Shown in pieces: positions 11,638 to 25,899 of a stretch of 64,000 bases of DNA; the first letter of the stretch is position 1, and every line of letters begins with the position of its first letter. A program made the position numbers and the translations under genes. The DNA comes from Diphasiastrum complanatum (taxonomy: Eukaryota; Streptophyta; Lycopodiopsida; Lycopodiales; Lycopodiaceae): NCBI GenBank assembly GCA_029204225.1, contig CM055100.1, positions 15,245,623-15,309,622 on the forward strand, written 5' to 3'. The notes under the pieces were generated by a model. The model searched no databases, was not told where the DNA came from, and was given only the letters and a program-made list of their open reading frames with translations.

Positions 11638-12501
11638 CGTTAGATTTCTTATGCTCAGCCTTAAACAAATCGTTCAAGTAATGATCATCCTGAAAAACGA
11701 AGGCCGACAACATATTTTCGGGCGTGGCTGAGAAATTATTTTAAGGCACCTTCTCCTGCTTCGCCTTTTTTGCTCCCTAGCGAAAAATGCGACACACTGG
11801 CCAAGTGGCCAGAATGCCTTAGAAATCATTTCAAAGCACCTTCTCCTTCTTCGCCTTTTTTGCTCATTAGCAAAAAATGCGACACATTGGCCAAGTGGCC
11901 ACAATGCCTTAGAAATCATTTTTAAGGCACCTTCGTCTTCTTCTTTGCCTTCAGTGTAAAGCACTTTTTCGTCTTTTTCACTATCTTGAATCTAAAGGCG
12001 CCTTAGGGATCTACATACCTTTAGTGTAAAGGCACCTTCAGGAGTTGCAAACCTTCAGTCTAAGGGCACCTTTGGGTTTTTCGGCTTTTTCGCGTTTTTC
12101 TACATTGGTTGACCGACGTCGCCAACTTATCAGCAATCCTAAAATAGCTGGACAACCAAATATCCCAAAGGTGGTTGGTGGTTACCGACTTTGTACATAT
12201 GCAAAGATTGGCGTAAATAGCATTAAAGGCTTGTAAGATATTTTTCTCGACACTTGTAAATCTATATATTAACTAATTCAAGCTATGTAAGTGTTAATTT
12301 GAGTTAATTGAATTTCTCTTTTCAATCAGAGTTTTCTGTAGCCAGCATTATCACGCTCAGCAAGCTGAAGTTATTACTTCAAGCTATTATACTCACAGTT
12401 GATATTTATCATAGTGCAATTTTTGTCTCATTACTGCGTCGTTCATTTGCGCATTTTGTATGAATTCTTCTACTTGAATAATTCTACTGCTAACTGTTGC
12501 A
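11638..12501 (+). mobile_element. 3' LTR of copia C
   Basis: The start is set by the polypurine tract and by alignment with the 3' LTR of copia E (46,734-47,397). Both begin within a TTAGATT/TTGGAATT block followed by ATGCTCAGCC, and both end in ACTTCAAGC...GTGCAAT...TGTCTCA...TGCTAACTG. C starts CG in place of TG and ends TGCA at 12,501. It is about 200 bp longer than the E LTR because of an internal tandem repeat. Middle parts have diverged strongly. Confidence 0.65.
11729..11930. repeat. About 91-bp tandem repeat inside the copia C LTR
   Basis: A block running from AGAAATTATTTTAAGGCACC through CTTCGCCTTTTTTGCTC, GAAAAATGCGACACA and TGGCCAAGTGGCC to AATGCCTT is present twice (starting near 11,729 and 11,820) and begins a third time near 11,910 before diverging. 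TGGCCAAGTGGCC contains a short inverted repeat. It is absent from the copia E LTR. Located in the U3 part, where enhancer repeats are common in LTRs. Confidence 0.75.
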
Positions 12502-13980
<1,479 letters not shown>

Positions 13981-16772
13981 TCTGATATACATTTTATGTA
14001 AGCTCTAAATGTGATATTGTAATTAGTGTACAGTTGATTAGATTTGCTGTATTTAGTTGTGTTCGGGACGTGACCCATTAGGATATATTGATCGGGCACT
14101 GATTCTGTAGATGGCTACTTGGGTTAGTCGGGTAGCCACACGTAGGAAGAAATTAGCCTGTACAGTGATTTTGAGTTCATTATGCTATACTCAAGGGCAT
14201 GTCTTGGGTTTGTCAGTATATGTGGCCATATTGGGCCTAACTCTAGTTTGGCAGGTGGTAGGCCAGTTTAGTGACACCTGTTGAGCCCATGCAGTTTGGG
14301 GCTTTGAATATGTACAGTGTTTCTTCACAATAGACTTAACTTTTGTTGTGCCATCTTTGAGAGCTTATGAGGAGTGGCTATGGTGATTGTGTGATGTGAT
14401 CTGCATAATGTACTAGATTCTATTGGAATTTCAACTTGGTATCAGAGCTACAAGGTGTTGCAGGTATGCACGATCCGGTGAAGCTATGGAATAGCGTCTT
14501 AGGAGAGAGGACTCCATACAGGGTATCGGCAGTCCGGATGACAAGAGACAGCAAAGTCCCTTCGATCGGAGCTTCGGGGAAGATCAGAACGATCATCGTA
14601 GGTGGATTCCGGGGAGAATTCACGAAGAAATTGCTCAAAATGGTGGGTTGCTTCGGAAAATGACTGTGACAGAAAATTGGCGAGAACTTCTTCGGTAGTC
14701 CATCAATTACTGAGTGAATTGGATCGAAAGGTGGAATAGGGTAGTGGTAACTCTGGGCTGATAGGATTTTGATATCCATTTACGGTGTGAAGAGAATGAA
14801 GCTGTTCAGGGAACTAGTTACGATGGTCTAATTTTCGGAAAAATCGAAAAACCACAGATCTTTCTCTATTGTTGATGGAATTGGGCATTGTAAATTGCTA
14901 CCCAGGAAGGTTTTACTAAGACCAAGCTAATCCTAGAAGGATGGAGTCAGCCATGAAGCATGTCAAGAGCAATTGCCTTTCTCCCAAGCTATGGCAGGAA
15001 AAAGCCTGCTGGGATTTACAGTCTGAAAACCGAAGAGTTATCTCAATAGGAAATCTTTTGTGGACTTGTAACTAGTTAAAGATGGGTGTTTTTGGAGGGC
15101 GACCTCAGTCAAGTGGAGTGCTGCAAGATGAATCCTAGAACAAGTCTGAGAGAAGCTCAAGAAAATTGCATTTCTTGACAGCTAGGGTTTCTATTGATAA
15201 GGTCATGGATATTTCTTTATTGTCAGTGTTTTTCAGATTGGTGAAATCACAGTGAAGGTCGCATTGGTAGGGCAAAATGGCTTGGAGATGGCCGTGGATG
15301 GCCGCAGACTGTAGATTGAGTTGATTCATATTGTTTGCAGAGGGTTGCCATAGCTAGCCAAGTAAGGAAGCTTGAAAGAGAGAGTATGGAGGAGGAGAGG
15401 GCCGCGACAGACAGGTCGCGCGCGTCCAATTGAACTAAGTGGGTAGCGGCTGCAGGGCACCTGTGTATGAAGGGTTTCCATTGGCGCGCAGAGAGCGTAT
15501 CAACCTTTGGATATGGTCAAGCAATGATCAACGACCTGGATAAAGTACTTGGGGAGCAGCGTGGTCCGTTGGATCAAAGAGGACCACCAGATTTAAAGTG
15601 AATAGACCCAAAGGCCATTGAAGGGCCAGAATGAAGAAACTTCATTAAAAAATTTCAAAGGGAAATTCAAATTGGACCTCAGGGCTTGAAAGCCAACAAT
15701 TTATTAAAAATCTTCTTTGTGAAGAATTAGTTCATTTTGCAAGGGCAATCTTTGAAGAGGCCTATCTTTGGCTAGAGGGCACCTTTTTTGCCATCCTTGG
15801 GCCAAAATGACCCCTGAAACTGGCTGCTCAGAGCCAGCAGACAGAGCGACATCACATAGTAGGGAGAAAGGTGTTTTGGGGTGTTTTCATTCTATCGAAC
15901 AGAGTGCGGGTGACCTAGTGATGGGCTACATTCGCTATTTGGGTACCGTAGGGCCAAATTTGGGACAATGTTTTGGCTAGTGAAACCTGCTACAGGGCGG
16001 TACAATGAGGCATTATCGCTTCGGAATGATTATTACTTACTCTTGACATGGTAACAGGGTTTTTGGAAGCGGTAAATGCAATATGGGGGCGAATGGTAGC
16101 AGAATTGTGTGGAGAAAGCTAGTTTTGACGACGGAAGTGCAAGGTGGCGTTTTGGGAGAACGCTCTCACAAGCATGATCGGCGATGGTATTGTCGAGTCG
16201 GGTGATAGCTTCATTAAGACATGCATCTGTAGCTTGGAAATTTCTCGTTTGGAAGAAAATATGGACTATCTTGAAGGTACACACATTTTGGTGGTCACGG
16301 GTAATGGAAGTGTGAGGTGGTGCCAGTTAGAAGCCATTGGGCAAGATAACGGACTTGCATTGGACGAGCTGTGTGTGGGACACATGGAGGATGAAAAATG
16401 GGTCAGTTACTCACACTTTGGAGGCTCTTGGAGAGTAGTAAGTGTGATGATTTTGCGGTTTTGCAGTCGGTAAGTCAATTTTGATCAAGCCATTTTAGCT
16501 GTGGAGCATTGTATCAGGATTGTCATCGAGGAGATACACTTCAACTGCCAGTTTGGATAAGTCAAGTCAATTTGCCATATCAGTATTGCATCAAGGATGT
16601 AGATTTCAGTGATAACAGGGTGCAGATCGTTTGGTTTGGGCCATGGACGATCTCACAGGTTCATTGGAGGGATATTGACATGTCACGTCATGTGAGGGAC
16701 TTGATGGTGGCTTTGGAGTTCACATCTCAATGTATTCTTAGGGAGTGGTTTGGAACCATTCACAGGAGCAGT
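13981..16772 (+). mobile_element. LTR, primer site and non-coding interior of an LTR element
   Basis: A perfect initiator-Met primer site, TGGTATCAGAGC, lies at 14,437-14,448. The sequence before it (about 13,981-14,434, starting near TGATATACATT) is the likely LTR. The downstream 2.3 kb up to copia B is a leader/interior without an open frame of recognisable gag or pol type; frames at 16,144-16,473 and 16,509-16,775 are about 90-110 codons long but match nothing I know. There is no second LTR, since the 3' part is replaced by copia B, which begins at 16,773. Could be a non-autonomous element or the deleted leader of a larger one. Confidence 0.5.
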
Positions 16773-17814
16773 TGAAGAAACAAAATGTTTCTGTTTACAA
16801 AGCCTTGCTAGCTTTCAGCCCTCGACCTGATGAGGATGTTCACGAACACGAAAGTCAGGAGACACAAAACATGAAAAGTTTCGCAAACACGAAAGTCAAA
16901 GGAGACGATCACAAACGGTTTGCGAACACGAAAGTTTCATGAACGAGAATATTTTGCAGTCTAGCACGAGAATCTTTTGCGGTCCAGTACGAGAGAAAGA
17001 CAGACGAGCAAAATGAAACCAACGATGGAAACGGAACCAACAACGCGACACAAAAATTGTTGCGAAATCCGTTTTGTCCTCATGCTCCAAAGAGTACCAA
17101 CAAAGATCACGCAAGTACCCAGAAGTACAAATATTTGATCTGATGGCATGACATTAGCAGATACACTTTAGGTCGTGGCTAATCTGCCACTCTTGTAATT
17201 CTCTGATTAGTTGTAGATGCTTAATCACTCTAATCTTAGATTTGCATAGAGTGACTATACTTACTTGATGATACTTGCTATACAGATTAGCAGAGATGAT
17301 AGAATACACATACAATGTAATGTAGTAGTCTGATGCTAGTAAGCAATCAAGATAGACAACAAGTCCGCCTGCGTGCGAGACGAGTTCTGTGATTAGGATC
17401 CATAGAGATCCAAGTCCGCTAGTAAGCGAGATATACATTCGTGAGAGAACCGTGTTTCTCCCACGCCAACGCACTGTGTGGATTTGCATGCAGTGCTTGA
17501 AGAAATCAGAGAAAGAGCAATATAGATGATTTTTTTGTTGTGTCTGATCTCGAGTGCGAATGCATCTACTGTTAGTCGTGTGTCTGAGTTTTTTTCCTAG
17601 TTCATTTTGAATTCCGCACCTTGGTTGAAACTATGTTGAATGTTGCATTAATTTTATAAATGTAGATCAGCAGTGCATGACTACATCTGGAGGACTGTAG
17701 GAGTGATTCAGTTGGCAGTGTCTAGCGATCGCATATGAACTCCATCCAAGTTGCAAGAGGATCGTGGTTGTTGCGACAGTTTTGCGACTGCGAAATCCAC
17801 ACCATACTCTTTAG
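16773..17814 (+). mobile_element. 5' LTR of copia B
   Basis: The start TGAAGAAACAAAA matches the right-hand copy at 22,146; the two copies align through to TTAATCACTCTA. It ends just before a primer site at 17,815-17,826 (TAGTATCAGAGC, one G-to-A change from the consensus). Length about 1,040 bp. The sequence is rich in ACGAAA/CGAACACGAAAG repeats. Relative to the right copy it carries about 34 extra bases (GCCTTGCTAGCTTTCAGCCC and following) near position 16,800. Confidence 0.85.
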
Positions 17815-17928
17815 TAGTATCAGAGCCGGTTATCCTGTCATATTCTGACATAGCCAAGAAGCTAGCGGATCCAGGGGACCAAGCATTCAAACAAACAAGC
17901 ATCAGCGAGGAAACAGACTCCAGAAGCA

Positions 17929-20900
17929 ATGGCTTCAATCAGCAGCATGCAGAGCAAGATCTGCATAGTACTTGATTCTTCAGAATCTAACTTTCTAGCC
18001 TAGAAAGTTAAGACATCATTGATACTCAAGGGCGAAGGACTCTTCGCCTAGGTGGATGGCACAAAAGAAATGCCTACAACATCAGGCAAGGAGCTACGCG
18101 AATGGAGAGAGAAAAATGACAAGGCAGTAGCCTTTCTATCATCTTCCATCGAAGATAGTCTCACACTTGACCTGGCTACATTATCCAAAGCTAAGGAGAT
18201 GTGGGATGCATTACTCACCAGATTTCAGACAAAGTCAAGAAGTCAAATCATGATGCTGGAAGATCAGCTGACCAATCTACAGTGGAATGGAACAGACCTC
18301 ACTTCTTTCGTGAGAAAGATGAAGGATCTGTTTCTATCACTACATAACTCTGGAGCAGAGAATGCAGTGTCAGCTGAGAAGCAGCTCACGTACTTGTTGA
18401 GATCCTTACCCAGATCATTCTAGACGACAAGAACCTTGCTCACGAAAGATCCTGCCATGAACCAAGAAAAGGCGATTGTCGAGATTCGAGAGGAAGTTGA
18501 GGTCAGAGAACATCTTGATCACAAAGATGGTTCTGACCATGCCCTCTATGGCAACAAAGAAAAATCAAAGAAACAATTCAAGCCTAAGAGGGAGTCCAAT
18601 CAGAGACAAGATCGTGATCAACAAGCAAAGGGAACAAGCAAAGTCAACTGGAAGACCAAAGGGAGGTCAAAACAATAAGGTGCAGACAAGAAGACTTGCG
18701 TGAGATGCAGAAGAGACGGGCATACAGTAGATACCTGTTGGCTCAATCCCAAGATTGAGTGTATTCATTGTCACAAGAAAGGTCATGCAGTCATGGATTG
18801 CCGCCAAAACCCGAGGAACAAATCAACGCAGAATAGACAGGAGAACAACAATAGTTCATCCTATGTCGAGGAGCCCGAGAGCTCGAAGATGGGCAAAGAA
18901 AGAACGAACAGAAATTGTTCGGCCGCCTACATCTGTGAAGACGTGTGTGCAGCATCAACATCTGACACACATGAGGTGATCCTAGATTCAGGAGCCACCT
19001 CACACTTTGTGACATCAAGACGAATCATGTCTGGTTTCAGAAGTGCAGATCCTTCAAGATTCATAGTTCTTGGAGATAAATCTAGACATCAAGTGAACGG
19101 TATTGGTTCACTATGGCTCAACACAAACGGCAGAGACAGATGACTCGAAGACGTTCTGTTTGTGCCTACTTTGCAACAAGACTTGCTCTCTATAGCAAAA
19201 ATAGCAAATGCAGGGATGTGTGTAACGTTTTTTGACGAAGCATGCAACGTGATTGACGCCAGTACTAGTACTTTGATCACCCAAGGCAGAAGGAAAGGAA
19301 ACCTATATCATTTGAAGGTACATCTACTTGCAGATCAGGTGCATCAGACTCGTGATGACCAGCCACACACTCTGTGGCACAGGAGACTCTGCCACATGAA
19401 CTCAATGGCACTTTACCAAGCAAGCCATCATGGAGCAATAATAGGGGTCAACATCTCGAATGCAACCAGTTCGACCACCTATGATGCATGTTTGAAGGGC
19501 AAGATGTCACGCACACCATTCGTCAAAGACTCCTACAGAACGACTAAGATTTTGGAGTTAGTGCATTCTGACATCTGTGGACCATTCAACATGATCTCAG
19601 TAGGAGGCTCAAAGTATTATATAACCTTCATTGATGATTATAGCAAATTTGCCAGTGTGTATTTTATTCAGAATAAATCTGAAGCACTTGATAAATTCAC
19701 TAAATATGTGAATTGGGCTAAGAGATGTATAGGTAGCAAAGTGAAGTAGATCAGAACAGATCGAGGTGGCAAATACATCTTGAATCGCTTCACTGACTTT
19801 TGCAATGATCGTGGCATCATTCACAGAAGAACTGCAGCCTACACACCGCAGCACAATGATGTTGCTGAACGAAAGAACAGAACCCTGATGGAAGCATCCA
19901 GATGTATGATGGCCTACTCGAAGGCTCCAAGGGCGCTGTGGGCTGAAGCAGTAGCTACAGCCGCATACATCCAAAACAGAACATGCAAGTCTGATGTCCC
20001 ACACACGACACCACATGAGCTATGGTGGGGTAGAAAGCCCAACCTGTCGCACGTCAGAATCTTTGGCTGTGCAGCTTATGCACATATTCTTGATAAGCTT
20101 CAAAAGAAGCTTGATGAGAAAGCCGAGCAGGGATTTCTGGTAGGTTATGACAACAACTCGTCATACTACAAAGTCTACATGCCAGACACGAACACTGTGA
20201 AAACAATGAGAGATGTTAGATTAGATGAGAACAGGACAATGGCCAATGATGATCCTGTTAGCTAAGAAGTTTTGGAGAGACAGTACTATGATCTGTCGCC
20301 AATGACAGAGGGAGCAAAGGACGAACACGAAAACGAAGATTTTTGAGTCGTCTCCCATTCGAGCAACGAATCTGACGAAGAAAGATTTGAGAGGCAACCT
20401 GCTGCCGCAGCTCCTATAAACCAAAATGGTTCCGGACCGAGCAAAGCAGACAAAGGCAAAGGCATAGCTGTTCCAAAAGGATCTCCTAGAAGGTCGACAA
20501 GACCACAAAGAGCGCCAACAAGATATGTGCTAGAAAGCTCCGCTTCTACATCAGAGGAGTTCTGTGGATTCAGTGGCGAACCACAGACTTTCGAGGAGGT
20601 GATTGAAAGTCCAGAAAAGGACAGATGGATCCAAGCCATGAACGAAGAGATGGAATCCATGAGGAAGAACCAGATATGGACGCTGGAGCCATTACCACAT
20701 AAGCACAAAACTGTCAAATGCAAATGGGTCTTCAAGCTCAAATACGGACCAGACGGGAATGTGACGAAATACAAGGCAAGACTGGTAGCGAAAGATTTTT
20801 CTAAGAGATACGGTATTGACTACTCTGAAACCTTCTCTCCAGTCGTCAAACATTCATCCCTACATCTATTATTTGCATATGCAGCAGCTTATGACCTCAG

Positions 20901-22135
20901 GATCCACATTGTGGACGAGAAGACAGCCTTCTTGCATGGCGAACTAGACGAAGAGGTCTATATGGATCAACGCCTAGGATATGTCTCAAATTCACTTCCT
21001 GACTATGCATGCAGAATGCATAGAAGCATCTACGGTCTGAAACAATCAGCCTGACAATGGTACAAGAAGAAAGATCAAGCCTTGAAAGCATTAGGATTCA
21101 AGCCTTTGTTGGCTGATTCTAATGTATATGTCAGAGTTACAGATGGGCAGACCATCATAGTGGTTGTATATGTGGACGACACTCTGATACTTTGTAGGAG
21201 TGAGCAGCTAATTGCTGAAGTAAAGACAGACATCTCGAAACATTTCGAGATAGTGGATTTGGGAGAAGCCATGTGTTACCTAGGCTTACAAATTGAAAGG
21301 GACTATGAGGGAGGTAGGTTATACCTTCACCAGTCCAGATACATCCAGAAGATCCTAGAGGACTTTGGGATGTTGAATTACAAAGGAGCAAACACTCCAA
21401 TGCTCACAAGGACGGTGCTGACAGATGATGACTGTCCAAAGTCTGAGGAAGAGAGAGAATAGATGCAGCTCATACCTTACAAGAAGCTGATTGGATCACT
21501 CATGTACCTTGCAGACAACACACGTCCTGATATTGCTTATGCAGTATTCAGGATGAGCCAATTCTGCACGAATCCAGGCTCGACACATTGAAAGATTGCG
21601 AAACAAATTTTGCAACATCTTCAATTAACGAGGGATTACGAGCTATGTTATTGTCGTGGTGCAGGTTTCCGAATACTTTCCTACATCGATGCTAGCTGGG
21701 CATCTCTCAAGGACGATTGTAAAAGCGTCTCAGGAGGATGCACCATCGCATCAGGAGCAGCAGTTCTCTGGGTCAGCAAGAAGCAGATCGTAGTAGCCCA
21801 GTCATCCTGCGAAGCAGAGTACGTTGTAGCAGCATAGATGGCCAACGAGATAATCTGGCTAAGGTAGTTCCTGGACGAATTGGGCGAAACAAGAAACGAG
21901 CCTGATGGACAACACTTTTGCAATACACCTGACGAAAGATCCCGTGTTCCATTCCAGAATGAAGCACATTGCGATCAAGTACCACTTGATCAGGGATCTA
22001 ATTGAAAAGAAGATGCTGCAGGCCACCTTCATCGGAACGAAAGACATGGTTGCTGACATCTTCACTAAATCTCTGGACAAAGGACTCTTTGAGAGACAAA
22101 GGAGTTGTCTCGGGATCGTAAAGCTATCATTGCTT
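17929..22135 (+). pseudogene. Copia element B gag-pol (one frame, about 13 nonsense codons)
   Basis: A full Ty1/copia gag-pol. From the Met at 17,929: gag UBN2 domain (KEMWDALLTRFQTKSRSQI); two CCHC zinc knuckles (C-X2-C-X4-H-X4-C at about 18,697 and 18,758); protease DSGATSHFV near 18,984; integrase with the LWHRRLCHMN zinc region, HSDICGPF, RTDRGGKY and NDVAERKNR; reverse transcriptase with CKWVFKLKYGPDGN, SIYGLKQ and YVDD (near 21,166); RNase H with DASWASLKDD and SSCEAEYVVA; and a C-terminal MVADIFTKSL. All blocks up to about 21,890 lie in a single frame, broken only by stops (among them 18,421, 19,141, 19,747, 20,263, 21,052, 21,460, 21,589, 21,835). There is one frameshift near 21,895. 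Many stops are TAG where the family has Gln or Trp. Not functional. Confidence 0.95.
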
Positions 22136-22145
22136 TGAGAGGAGC

Positions 22146-22572
22146 TGAAGAAACAAAACGTTTTTGTTTACGAGGATGTTCGCGAACACAAAAGTCAGGA
22201 GACACGAAACACGAAAAGTTTCGCGAACACGAAAGTCAAAGGAGACGATCACGAACGGTTCGTAAACACGAAAGGTTCACGAACGAGAATATTTTGCGGT
22301 CTGGCACGAGAATCTTTTGTGGTCCAGTACGAGAGAAAGGCAGACGAGCAAAACGAAACCAACGATGGAAACGGAACCAACGATGCGACACGAAAAATGT
22401 CGCGAAACTCGTTTTGCCCTCACGCTCCAAAGAGTACCAGCAAAGATCACGCAAGTACCCAGAAGTACAGATATCTGATCTGATGGTATGACATCAACAG
22501 ATACACTTTAGGTCGTGGCTAATCTACCACTCTTGTGATTCCCTGAATAGTTGTAGATGCTTAATCACTCTA
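22146..22572 (+). mobile_element. 3' LTR of copia B, truncated
   Basis: Matches the first part of the 5' LTR from TGAAGAAACAAAA to TTAATCACTCTA and then stops abruptly where the sequence switches to a minus-strand gag fragment. About 600 bp of the LTR, including R/U5, is missing, so the element could not complete reverse transcription. The copy lacks the 34-bp insertion seen in the left LTR. Confidence 0.88.
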
Positions 22573-23038
22573 GGATTGGACAATATTCATCTTTCAAACC
22601 CTTCAGGATTACTTGCACTAACTCACTTTGATTGAGATGGTCTCCTATGCATGCAAGCTTTCTATGAAGATCTTTCACTCTCATGCCAAAATTTGAGTCA
22701 CTCTCATCACTCTTTTGGTGGCTTTGAAAATTTTGATTTTTAAGAGTGAGTATTCTTGGCATCATAGATGGCTTTGAGGGTGTCCCAAGCCTCCTTGGCC
22801 GACGCATTGGTGGATACATCCATCTTGATGTAGTAAAGGGCCACATTCTTGCCCTTTTCTTGTACCTTTGGACTTCTTGAAGCACTTGTGGCTCCTCCTC
22901 AAGTCCAAGACTTACAATATCCATCACATCTTGGAGGATCAAAATTGACTCCATCCTCATCTTCCAAATAGAATAATTGGAGGTGCTCAATCTCTCACCT
23001 TGCTCAAAGAGAAAGGAACCCATGGAAGCCATAATCAC
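22565..23038 (-). pseudogene. Copia gag fragment (UBN2 domain), minus strand
   Basis: The minus strand from a Met at about 23,032 reads ASMGSFLFEQGERLSTSNYS, IWKMRMESIL, then, after a one-base frame change, ALYYIKMDVSTNASAKEAWD and TLKAIYDAKNTHS, then SDSNFGMRVKDLHRKLACIG and VILKGLKDEY. This is the N-terminal and central gag domain of a copia element (Tyr-x-x-Trp motif, KEAWDTL motif). At least one frameshift. It abuts the truncated LTR of copia B. It could be the kind of gag missing from copia A, since it is on the same strand, but it is 13 kb away. Confidence 0.8.
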
Positions 23039-23039
23039 T

Positions 23040-23522
23040 TGAGAAATTGACTAAAAAGTGGAAAGAAATGGTAAAAGGGAAGGATGTGGTTGAGTTCCTT
23101 GATATAGGATGACATGTAAAATCACTATTTTGCATTTAAAAGTGGCAAACTATTCACAAAATATGTGGCCACTCCTTGCACACCATATACGCATGTAACG
23201 TGTTCCAAAAAATCTTGAAAACTATGTTTTCTAATATTTTAATTAAAATAAGTAGATAAGTAGATAAGTCTTTTGAAACGAGTGCTTCAGAACTCGGATG
23301 CAGCAGAACAGAGCACTCAGATGCAGTAGAACAAAGCACTCAGATGCATCTATGTTGTATACTAATCCCAAAATGTGCCTTCACATGACCCAAACGCAAT
23401 TGACATTCAGATGACCCAAACGCAATTGGCATTCACATGATTTTTAGTTCGTTTTGGGCTTCTATTAGTTTACATAATATAGGGCTCCAATTGTTTTTGA
23501 CTTTTTTCCTTGACTATTGAAA

Positions 23523-23585
<63 letters not shown>

Positions 23586-25630
23586 AGATTAAACACACAA
23601 AAAATGCATTTGATTGAAAAAAACATAATAATCATGTGAATGGCAATTTCGTGCGATAATATTCAATTGGTTGAGCCATTAATCAGATCCCTGGGCAGCT
23701 TGTGACCTCCGCCACTCGGGCAGCTTGTGACCTAGACCATTCATTGCCCAGTCCCAGATTATTACGTGGTAATGACCCTCCCCAATGGCCAATACATAAT
23801 TAATAATTCCTCATTTATTCATGTAATCTATTTCCAAACGGCTTCGTGGCCATCACAGTATAATATTAAATCAATTAAAAGAGGATCCGTGAAAGTTTTC
23901 AACGCGCTGCAGAGATCAGGGGACAGATTTAGACGGTACATTATACAAAAGTCATGCCTATATACCGGATCCTGATCCGGAAAGTGAAGCATAGCTTGTT
24001 CTATAATGCACATTCTCCACGTGAAAAGCTGCCATTGGATTGTCGAGAGTGCATAAAGGCTGCCATTGGAATAACATTTCTGCGGGATTCTGCAAATTCA
24101 AAGACATTTTACAGACGCTAATGATGTTTCTTTGGAAGGGCGTTATGCTATTTCAAAACCCCGAAGACATGTGTTCCACCAAGCCATACTATGTGCCCAA
24201 TTCCAATATCTCTTACGTGCGACATCGATTTTCAAACCTCAAATGACCGTCTCTAAAACAGTTACAATGTTCTGGAATGTGAATTTGACGGGCTGCTTCT
24301 ATGTATTAAGCCTGTGATAGACTCCAGACACAGACAAACTTAAGGGAAAATCCTCCAAGTCCTGTGATGAAGAAACGTTGCGGAAAGACAATCTAACCTG
24401 AAGACCGAAGTTCCAAATAGTTCTCAGAATTCAAACAATAATTCATATAGCTACTAAGTATAATATACGGATTTAGAGTATATACCTGGAAAAATAAACA
24501 AGACCTAGGACACAGACAGGTTGGCCTTTCTCAGACTATAGTCACTGGAAGGCACACTACTAGTCGTAAAGTTAAAACAAGTACACTAGATTCTTGAAAG
24601 CTGAGTGCATACTTTGGCATCGCATAGTGAACAGCTGCTACATTGGGCATTGGACACGGAATCCAGATGATGATGCATGTGGATTCCAAACTCTGGATAT
24701 GAATATAATATGACTCAATCGTCAGACGTGTGAGGTGAGGGAGATAGAGATGTGCACCTGCACTGTCAATCCTTGCTCAAGTTTTTGCCCCTTGTCCCCT
24801 TTCTCTTTATGGGTGGGTCCTTACCACTCTGCAGTCTGGAGACCTACCTGCACTGTTGCAGATTTGCAAACCGCAAGAATCAGGATTTAAAAGGATAGAG
24901 CTGCATACACCATCTTCCATGATCCATCCTGGGAATAAGAAATTTGGAATTTAACTCCAGTTTTAGTTCCTCGGTACGATCTTTGTCTGCCTGCCTCTCC
25001 GACTGATCAGCAATTAACAAACTTGGAAATGACGACTTTCATCATACGGTGGTAAAAGATCGCAAGAAACACTAGTAGATACAAATTTTTGCTTCTAACC
25101 AGGCAAACTTAGCGCAGATAACCTGCAAAAATCTTCTACAAAATTCTTATTCATAGCGATACATGTAGCTGAGGTAGCAATCCTGTAGGCGTTGACATTT
25201 GGATTTATTTCTCTTTTCTTCTGAAAAAGTATATATGTCAAGCGTGCAGCTATCTAGAAACTTGAAAGTGGATACAGCAAGAAGCGCTCAATCTGATTGT
25301 CGGTCATCAGATTACTTCCCATACTTTTAAACTGATTGGGCATATCGATCACTTGACAAGGCAGATTCTTTTCTCAAGTAGTTGTACGGGAAGTAGGGGC
25401 CTATTGGACGCCAGCTGATCTCCTTTGCACTCCGACAGAAAAACTCTATAAATTGTTACGAGAGACAGACAGAGAATTTTGGAAAGCATAATGTCCACCA
25501 CGAAGCTGTCAAAGATTTTACAATTGCTGATGATGGCTTCCAGTGTAACTTTGGTGATGCACATTCTCGTACAAAGAAGAAGCACTTGCGGGACACGGGA
25601 AGGTAATAGACAGTAGTACGAAACGCCCCG
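23040..25630. other. Intergenic DNA with short tandem duplications
   Basis: No supported gene. Small imperfect tandem duplications occur near 23,290-23,345 (GAGCACTCAGATGCAG-type, about 22 bp), 23,385-23,435 (GACCCAAACGCAATTG) and 23,695-23,735 (GGCAGCTTGTGACCT). A pure AG microsatellite lies at 23,530-23,581. Confidence 0.45.
23530..23581. repeat. (AG)n microsatellite
   Basis: About 25 uninterrupted AG repeats. Confidence 0.97.
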
Positions 25631-25633
25631 AAT

Positions 25634-25680
<47 letters not shown>

Positions 25681-25830
25681 ACATATCTGAACCCAAGTAT
25701 CATTTTTCAGGTACAAGTTCGTTTCTCTTTAATGCTCAAGTTCTGGTCGACTACAAGAAGCATAGTGATCGATTACATTTTGGCTTTATAAACTCGAGAA
25801 AGGTAAGGACTCTGACTTTTGAACTTATTA

Positions 25831-25896
<66 letters not shown>
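25634..25896. repeat. Compound (GT)n-(GA)n and second (GA)n microsatellite
   Basis: GT repeats (25,635-25,655) run straight into GA repeats (to 25,681). A second pure GA tract follows at 25,834-25,896. The 150 bp between them is ordinary sequence, so these are two separate expansions close together. Confidence 0.96.

Positions 25897-25898
<2 letters not shown>

Positions 25899-25899
<1 letters not shown>

Noticed and set aside
25635-25850. Long reading frame with repeated Arg-Glu and Cys-Val
   Set aside because: It is just the translation of GT and GA microsatellites.
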